Source: Adenophora triphylla var. japonica | Lineage: Eukaryota > Streptophyta > Magnoliopsida > Asterales > Campanulaceae | Length of the DNA stretch: 64,000 bases | Direction of reading: 5' to 3' | Assembly (NCBI GenBank): GCA_022495995.1 | Contig: JAFEMH010000073.1 | Location: 836,001 to 900,000 of the forward strand | Part shown: positions 56,880-64,000 of the stretch, piece after piece | Layout: every line of letters starts with the position of its first letter | Numbering within the stretch: position 1 is the stretch's first letter | Program-made: the position numbers and the translations under genes | The notes under the pieces: generated by a model | What the model saw: the letters and a program-made list of their open reading frames with translations, nothing else | Databases searched by the model: none | What the model was told of the DNA's origin: nothing

Positions 56880-57320
56880 CCGAAAGAAAATTGAGATAAC
56901 TATCAATGTCCTCTTTCTAATCGGTTTTGCTTCATCATGCAGAATGTCATTGACAATGTACAAGGATGGAGACTGATACCTTGCCTCTAATCTATTTACT
57001 CCATTATTATCGATGAGGTCCGTCCAATGTGACCCAGACGTATTTGTACCCTTGATTAATTTTATTTATGTTTTGTACATATATTTATTGGTAAAATAAT
57101 TGAAAGGCCCCATCGGAGTCCATGTCAGTGCAGAATTCTAATACTATGAAGTTTAAAATGATGAATTTGGATGAGTTTTAGATACTTTGTCCATGCAACT
57201 TAACACATTGACACATTGATAAATTGTGTTTCTTTTTCGTTAGTTACTGTCCATGCAAACACATGCATATATATCTAGGAGAGCATTTGATTTTCCACCA
57301 ATGTTGACGAAGCTATTTAC
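56880..57320 (+). pseudogene. LACS-like: LACS C-terminal exon, first copy
   Basis: 56941-56978 reads QNVIDN then VQGW, corresponding to the last exon of plant long-chain acyl-CoA synthetases (..YYQNVIDDMYK). A lost base shifts the frame before the expected MYK. The whole block (GAAAATTGAGATAACTATCA.. to GAGTTTTAGATAC..) is duplicated at about 62700-63180. Confidence 0.6.
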
Positions 57321-57417
57321 TGTCATTTTCCCCTGCATTTAGCTGGATTTTTTTTTTCACACCTCTTAGTACGATTATGAGTGCCAATCAAAAAATAAGA
57401 ATAATGATAACAAAATA

Positions 57418-57665
57418 CTCTCTCCTCTTTTTGAAATGAATTACCTTTTTTTATATAAGTGTCATTCTTAAGAAGTTGATTTTTAATTGTAAAATTCATA
57501 AATATTTTTGTTATCTAATTTTAAAAGCTTTAGTTTAGTAAATATTAAATAAAATATGAATATTCTTTTTGGTAAAATCTCATTTAGATACGTTTGTGGT
57601 AAAAAAAAATCATTTAATTTTGGGATTGTGGAAAATAAAGGTCACTTAATTTGGGATAGAGAGAG
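57418..57665. mobile_element. Stowaway-type MITE (248 bp)
   Basis: CTCTCTCCTCTTTTTGAAAT..ACC and GGTCACTTAATTTGGG..AGAGAGAG are imperfect inverted ends, with TA on both sides (57416-57417, 57666-57667). Confidence 0.65.
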
Positions 57666-58242
57666 TAGTTTTTAGTAATACGTTTATACTTTTCAGATAA
57701 AATTACTATAATTATGTAGATTCATTTCCATAATTAGTTTTTATCTTATGTACGAAGGGCACACGTTAGTAATATCAATAATTTAAGTGGGATGAATGCA
57801 TACTTGTCCTAAATAATATTCAAAATCAAGTGGATAAAAAATAGGTTAGTTTGAGCATGTCATGTGGTTATGAGAAATTAGAACATTTTGTTTTATGTTC
57901 TTCAGTTGCTTGCTATAAAAAGTGCGTAATGGATTTGTTTACACGAGAAACAAAATCAGAATTCTCCATCCTGTTATTCAGGCAAGTTTACATATTAGGG
58001 AAATGCTGGGCCATCAAAAAAAGATGCATACTATTTTTTCATCTTTATACTATAGTTTCTTTACATTTATCGGTTTAAATTTCCTTGCAGTTATTCCAAT
58101 TTTCTTAATTTCATTCTCTGGTCTGTCCGTCTTTTAAAACCAGTTTGTTCTACAATCTACATGCATTTAGTGTTGCAGTCATTTCTTGGTGCAATGATAA
58201 AATAAACTGTGAAGTTCCAAAGTAACGTGATGTGGGTAAAAT
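57666..58242. other. No gene recognised
   Basis: 57890-57965 (TTCAGTTGCTTGCTATAAAAAGTGCG) parallels 58780-58810 (TTCAGTGGCTTGTTATGGAA..GTGCGG), which suggests a duplicated exon of an unknown gene. Otherwise AT-rich. Confidence 0.35.
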
Positions 58243-58532
58243 CAATAATGGGAAAACTCTGTTTTTTTCCATCGTACTTTGGAGCGTGTTTCACTTTTAC
58301 CATTGAACTTTATTTTTTTCATTTTTACCATCATACTACAAAAATGATGTCATTTTATACCCAAATCTGCTATTTATACCTAAATTTATTTCATTTTTAT
58401 TGTCATTTTATAACCAAATTTGGTATAAAATGACACTATTGTTTGAAGTATGATGGTAAAAATGAAAAGTTTGATGATAAAAGTGAAATACACCTCAAAG
58501 TACGTTGGGCAAAAATGAAGTTTTCCCTATTG
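58243..58532. mobile_element. Inverted-repeat (hairpin) MITE, ~290 bp
   Basis: CAATAATGGGAAAACTCTG and the reverse complement of TTCCCTATTG frame the element. The arms pair over about 110 bp: GTACTTTGGAGCGTGTTTCA with its partner, TTTTTACCATCATACTAC with GTATGATGGTAAAAA, and GTCATTTTATACC with GGTATAAAATGAC. No clear target duplication. Confidence 0.75.
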
Positions 58533-60840
58533 TTTTAATTTATCATTTCACTTTACCGCTGGAAGGCCATTTCCAGAAACTAATGGTAGTCACCTCTCAA
58601 CGAATAACAGAAATCCCAGTCTTGATCTATGGAAAGCTCTATCTTTGACCATTATCGCAATCGATTCTGGAAATAGTTGGGATTCGTATTCAGGTTGTCT
58701 GTCCCACATCTTGTCATTATTTAACATATACACTCTTGTTAAAGTAATTACGAGAAATTACAACATTATGTTTGATATCCTTCAGTGGCTTGTTATGGAA
58801 AGTGCGGAATGGAATAGTCTACTTGAGAAAGAAGTCAAAAATCTCCATCCTAATTGAGATACTGAGTGCAAGTTAGTGCTCAGAGTTGGGATTTGATGTT
58901 GTTAGTTTTCAATTACAATCCTAATCTTTCTTTCTTGTAACTTTGCATATGCTCGGTTTGAATAACAATAAGATTTTATGTTTCTTAGATAACAGGTATT
59001 ACCTGATTGAGAGGTATATTGTGAAACAGAGTTTTGAGATGACACCCGAATAACTTAGGCAACGAGCACACTCTTGAGAAATAGAGAGGTGGTGTGTCTT
59101 TGCCTACCCTATATTTAGAGGTATTTCTAATTTGTGGTTAATTTTATTATGAACCACCGCAGATGATATTTCCAAATCAGTTGCAAACGGATCTGTGCCC
59201 TCTCTCCATATACATTTTGTCCTTTTAAAAATGTGTGCTAGATTTTTTTTTGGAATTTCTGCTTTCACGTGTTTGCTATGTTTGGATTGCAGATACTGAT
59301 GCTGGTTTCAACTCAACACCTTCAAAGGTCAGATTAGTGTCTTTTATTCTTTCTTTTTTTTTGACATTTCCATGTATATTGACTAATCAACCTTACCAAA
59401 AAAATCTTTGGATATGCTTGCACTCCCCATATACCATTTTTTGAACCATTTATATATGAATATGCTCCTGAAGTTCCTTGTATGTATATATGTATATATC
59501 TACCTTTCGCTCAATTGATTGGTTTATTTATATGAATCTAGAGGAAATCTTGTTCTAATTTCCTGACCTATTTTATCTCCCAGGGACACAACGTTACTAA
59601 CATCAGGCTCTGAAGGGAATAGTGGCCTATATCACTTGGGCGGAGGGATCCACCTCCTCCCATACATGTTATATCTTCCTATGAAAGAAAAGGGGAGCCG
59701 CGACTGCAATTTTGTTCTGACATAATCTCTACTTAAATGAACGTACGTCAGGTATTATTATGGTATAACTGATACCAGGTTTATTTTTCTTGTTTTGTAT
59801 TGCTCCAATTTAAGAACAAGTGGAAACAGATTAGAGCGATCATTAGCAGGAATCACTAATGCCTTAATTGTTTCTTCTTTGAATTTTTTAGTCTAAATTT
59901 CCCTGCAGTTGTTCCGATCCTCTTACTTTCATTCTCTGGTATATCACTCTTTTAAAATCAAGTATGTTTAACATGCATTTAGTTTTGTAGTCATTTCAAT
60001 TGGTGCAATAATAAAATAGCTAGTGAAGATCCAAAGTATTGTAGTGAGAGTTAAGTCAATAAATACTCCTTACCTTATTAGGTTTTTGAACACCCTGTTG
60101 TTCTAGTACTTTTCTCAGAATTAACAGTACAGGCAAAGAATAAATATTTAATTTGGAAATAGTTACAGTGCTTTTCAAGGCTGCTATGATTTTCTGCCAA
60201 TCATTATGAAATGGGCTCATTCTTGATTTGTGCTTTCCAGACTAGTTTATTTGTTGTTCTTCTCTAAGTTAAGTAGTTTGGCTGTATCAAACTTAGCCAC
60301 TCTCTCGTTGTGCTACCTTATTGCGTAGTCCTTTGTTCTCTTATATATATGGTCATAAACATTTTGTTGTTCATCTATTTCGTTTTAAGGAGATGGAACA
60401 CTTGGAAATCAGGTTAGAAAATCAAGGTTCTCAGGGGAACATGTGCTAAAATTCATCTTCCTCGAAGGATTTCAAGGTGACACAGGCGGTGGTAAGTCTT
60501 ATATTTTTAATCCTTTAAGAGTCCACATGGTTGTGTCTGAACTCTGAATCATGTTTTTACCGAATCTCCTTTACATATCATTCTTGAATCCCTTCTGTTT
60601 AGCTGATTAATAATAGTAAAAGAAATATATTAGTGATTGATATTAAATATCTCCTTTTTTAAGCCTTATTTTCTACCTTGAGGATCATCGTTCAGTTTTT
60701 AACAAAGTAGTCAAACCTATCATAAAATTAACCCCCATATTGCCATTTGTTAATGATTGTCGGAATGGAGGCATAATATTTTTGTTGTCCAATTAGAGAC
60801 CAATTTGTTATCATTTAATCTGAATTTAGAATGTTACATT
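58533..60840. other. Unrecognised spacer with short open stretches
   Basis: 58645-58857 is open (ends QWLVMESAEWNSLLEKEVKN LHPN) after an AG acceptor-like site, without a recognised family. 60385-60490 is open (GDGTLGNQVRKSRF, FLEGFQGDTGG). Both could be exons of a decayed gene. The rest is AT-rich. Confidence 0.3.
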
Positions 60841-60854
60841 TTGCAGCAAATCTG

Positions 60855-62815
60855 GTAATATGGATAAAGGTCATATAACACTTGCAAGTTTGTTTTCAGG
60901 AAGGTTGGGTATATACTTGGAGCTTCCGTATCTTTTTTTTTTTCCTTTTAAGTTACACATATCTGACATTCTAATTACATTGCTAATGTTCACTTGTGCT
61001 CAATTTTTCTTTTTCTTTTTCTTTTTAGCTTCTCTTGTAGAAGCCTTTCTCAGGTGGTGACATGTTCTCATGTCCTACAAGGATATGGTATTAACACTAT
61101 ATACTCCTTGGTATTTCATGTTTGTATCCCCATAATATCCTAAATTCTCAATAATCTACTGCTTATATTTTGAGTCGTAGAATATATCATCATTACTTGA
61201 TCAAGGGAGCTTATTTTTCTTTTTTGATATTTGTTTTTGTCGCTGCAATATAGGTCTGACAACAGACGCGCTGGATCGTTTGTCTCGCTACCAAATGAAA
61301 TGGATATGCTGGTACAGTGGGCCCTCATGTAACAAATTTAGATACATGCTTAGAATCTGTTCCTGAAATGGGATATTCCTTATTCTCAAGGTACTACAAA
61401 CGCGAAAACCTCACTAATGAGGTTTTGGTTGAGGGGTGGTTTCACACAGGTTTGTTTCTTCACATGGTCTTTTAATTGGTTTTAAGCCCACTCATTTAAC
61501 CATATCTGTATGGGTCTCTTGCTAAGCTTCCACTTCAGGGGATGTTCTTGAGTGGCAATCAAATGGAAGCATGCAAATTATTAACCGGAAGAAGAACATC
61601 TGTAAGCTATCACAAGGAGAATATGTGGCAGTTGAAAAACCTGGAGAATGTTAACGGACTTGTTCCTGGTCTTGTGTCTCAGTATGCATTCTAACAAATT
61701 TGTTCACATATTCCCTCCCTCCCAATTGAAACTACACATTTTAACCAAAAGGTTTTCTCAATTGAAACTACACGCTTTCTAAAATGGAAAATTTATAATA
61801 CTTCTTTATTCAATGAGATTTACTTTCACACTCACAACTACTTTTCACTTACTATTTCTCACTCCACTTTCTCTCTCATACCCACTTTTTCATACTACAC
61901 CCACTCCACTACCACTTATCCTTAATTTCCGTGCCTAACCCAAAACTTGTAGTTTGAATTGGGACGAAGGGAGTATATTATAGAGAATTTGACTCGGAAG
62001 TTCATTTTGGGACAAATCACTTTCCTTCAAGTTTCTTATTAAATTGAAATGACCCAGAAGTTTATGAAATAGTATATAATACTGCATGCATTATTATAGA
62101 AATATTGTACCACACCTCATTTCTATAATGATACTTCAAGGCATGATGTTTCTCACTTTGACATGCATATTAAACTCATTGTTATAAATTACTACTCTGT
62201 CCTCCCAAAATGAATGTATAAAGAAACCATTTTTCAACTCAAACTTTTCAGTATTGTTCTGTTTCATTTATAATATTGCACTAACTTTTTGTATGGGACA
62301 AATCAGAGGCATAAAATGTGTAACTTCATTTTTTTAATGTGGGATTTGTTGTTGGGTGGGGGGGGGGGGTTATAATTGTTCTCCTAGGTTTTCTACTTGG
62401 CCCTTTTTATTTCCCTTATATTTAACATAACATTCTATATTCTATTTGGAACTGTATTGTGCACATCGTTCTCTTTTCCTTTGAAAGACCGGGAATATAT
62501 TTCACTTCCTTGGTCCCAAAAAGTAATCCACTTCTATTTTTGAAAAGTTAACATAGAACAATATTTCAATTGCTCATTTATCCCAAAATGAGTATCTACT
62601 TTAATATTTTTAGAGATAATTCAAGCATTTATAGTGGAAATGTACATAAATACCCTTTAGGATGGAGGGATAATCATTCGTTCATTTCTTTTAACTTTAA
62701 AAAACTCAATGACCAGAAGAAAATTGAGATAACTATCAATGGCCTCTTTCTAATCGCTTTTGCTTCATCATGCAGAATGTCATTCACAAGATGTACAAGG
62801 ATAGAGACTAAGACC
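60855..62815 (+). pseudogene. LACS-like: Long-chain acyl-CoA synthetase (LACS) pseudogene
   Basis: LACS enzymes activate fatty acids to acyl-CoA at ER, plastid or peroxisome membranes. Remnants are in family order. 60895-61075: GRLGIYLELP, then ASLVEAFLR, then VVTCSHVLQGYG after a frame change (family: GAAPLASHVEAFLRVVTCSHVLQGYGLTE). 61257-61450: RAGSFVSLPNEMDML, SVPEMGYS, YYKRENLTNEVLVEGWFHTG. 61540-61690: [33 protein letters not shown], then KPGEC and a stop where ENLEN is expected, caused by a small shift; GLVPGLVSQ follows in the other frame. 62773-62811: QNVIHKMYKDRD and stop, the C-terminus. The AMP-binding N-terminal half is missing. Frameshifts and a MITE in the gap show it is dead. 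Confidence 0.85.
61711..61973. mobile_element. Stowaway-type MITE (263 bp) inside the LACS pseudogene
   Basis: TTCCCTCCCTCCCAATTGAA and GAATTGGGACGAAGGGAG ends, arms continuing ACTACACATTTT / AAAACTTGTAGT, and TA flanks (61709-61710, 61974-61975). Confidence 0.85.
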
Positions 62816-63180
62816 TTGCCTCTAATCTATTTATTCCATTATTATCGACGAGGTTAGTCCAACGTGACCCAGACGAATTGTACCCTTGATTAATTCTATT
62901 TATTTTTTGTACATATATTTATGGGTAAAATAATTGAAAGGCCCCATCGGAATCCAAGTCGGTGCAGAATTCTAATACTATGAAGTTTAAAATGATGAAT
63001 TTGGATGAGTTTTAGATACTATGTCCATGCAACTTAACATGTTGATATAAATTGTGTTTCTTTTTTGTTAGTTATTGTCATGAATATAAATTTAGAAGTG
63101 CACTTGATTTTCCACCAATGCTGACGAGGGCATTTTCTACTGTCGTTTTCCTATATATTTAGCTGGATAAAAAATAGGTT
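62330..63180. repeat. Duplicated blocks (copies at 51120-51320 and 56880-57320)
   Basis: 62330-62530 matches 51120-51320. 62690-63180 matches 56870-57350, including the LACS C-terminal exon and AAGTTTAAAATGATGAATTT. The two source blocks are 5.5 kb apart on the left but only about 150 bp apart here. Confidence 0.75.
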
Positions 63181-64000
63181 TGTTCTAGCTTTTTTTTTTT
63201 TTGCAATTACCCAAAAAGAATGAGGACATATATGTCGAAACAATATTTATTTTCAAATTCAAATTAAGCATAACAAACTGGTCTCAGACTTAACAATCAT
63301 TGAAAACACACACATATATAAGCAAGATATTCAATTTTTGCTTTCAAAAGTGTCACTATCAACGGCAAATGTGTAATCTCCATCTACAACACAAATATTG
63401 TAAATTTTGAAGTAAACAATAGGAAATGTGTCATTAAGGACCAAAAAAGGCTTAATTCTAAGTTTAAAGTTTAAACTTAGATATAAAAACTCCACCATAA
63501 TATTTACTTCAAATAAATGAGTTAATTACTGGTGATTATAAGTTAATAATTTATTATTTTTTACTTTTGATATTTCATTTAAGATTGATTTTATGTTAAA
63601 AATTAAACTTTAAATATTTTTGAAATATCCAATTCAAAATATGATTATTTTCTAAAATATTATGGAAAATTAAACTGGTGATTATAAGTTAATACGATGA
63701 ATTATCTTCAAAATCATATTTTCTTAAATTATGCGTTGTTCTTATAAATATTTATACATTCTTTTTAATTAATTTGTCAAATAATTATATGTATGTTTAA
63801 CACATGGGTGTAAATGCTAGAAATATGTGGAAGAAGGTTTCGATTCCAAGGATGTCATTAACATCATATGCTAGGACGATCAAATTTCAGATAGAAAGAA
63901 TTAACAAAAATTAAGATATATCGTTGTCTACTTCCGTTATTCTAATAAAGAAGCCTTCTTTTGTCATGATCAACTCTATATACGTTGTCAAGAGTTACTA
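63181..64000. other. AT-rich intergenic sequence, nothing recognised
   Basis: Very AT-rich with long stop-dense stretches. A phrase ACTGGTGATTATAAGTTAAT occurs twice (63529 and 63674). No gene, element terminus or RNA gene seen. Confidence 0.55.

Noticed and set aside
63181..64000. A further gene at the right edge
   Set aside because: Stop-dense AT-rich sequence with no exon motif on either strand.

Overview
This is a flowering-plant nuclear window, most likely a eudicot. It is AT-rich, has introns with GT/AG borders, and carries Ty1-copia and Ty3-gypsy elements, many Stowaway-type MITEs and hAT/Mutator-type termini. No intact host gene is visible, and there is no bacterial gene structure, tRNA, rRNA or CRISPR array.

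Layout. (1) 1-1822 is the right-hand part of an hAT-like DNA element. It contains degenerate CCCTAAA-like AT-rich repeats, an AT microsatellite and a nested 151-bp Mutator-type MITE with a 9-bp target duplication. (2) 2509 to about 4030 is the 5' part of a gypsy-type LTR element (LTR, primer site, start of gag), cut off where the next block begins. (3) About 4030-50980 is a tandem array of 14.1-16.3-kb units. They are built from minus-strand exon remnants of one host gene, tripeptidyl peptidase II (TPP2, a subtilisin-like serine exopeptidase). Unit 0 is only a tail (4030-5513). Unit 1 is about 10282-26631, unit 2 about 26632-41085, and unit 3 about 41086-50160. A scrap of a fourth unit follows (50160-50980). 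Within a unit the exons are partly collinear and partly scrambled or duplicated, so several partial TPP2 passes follow one another. (4) A complete Ty1-copia insertion (5519-10281) lies inside the array. Its two 259-bp LTRs are identical and its target duplication is 5 bp, but its pol region is broken. (5) 50980-52030 is intergenic, with a 44-bp minisatellite. (6) 52030-56460 is another TPP2 pseudogene on the plus strand, inverted relative to the array. (7) 56880-62815 holds remnants of a long-chain acyl-CoA synthetase (LACS) pseudogene, mixed with MITEs and unrecognised sequence. (8) 62880-64000 is AT-rich and shows nothing recognisable.

How the pieces relate. The same exon appears many times, with independent lesions and some shared ones. 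The catalytic-Asp exon has one stop in unit 1 and two in units 2 and 3. The catalytic His is Asn in the tail copies. Unit 2 exon 1 has a slipped A-run. One tail copy of the TRED exon lost a base. The Ser exon keeps its GTSMASPSA motif. The array therefore looks like a recent segmental amplification of an already decaying TPP2 gene. A functional parent would have to lie elsewhere. All family assignments come from reading motifs by eye; no database search was run.
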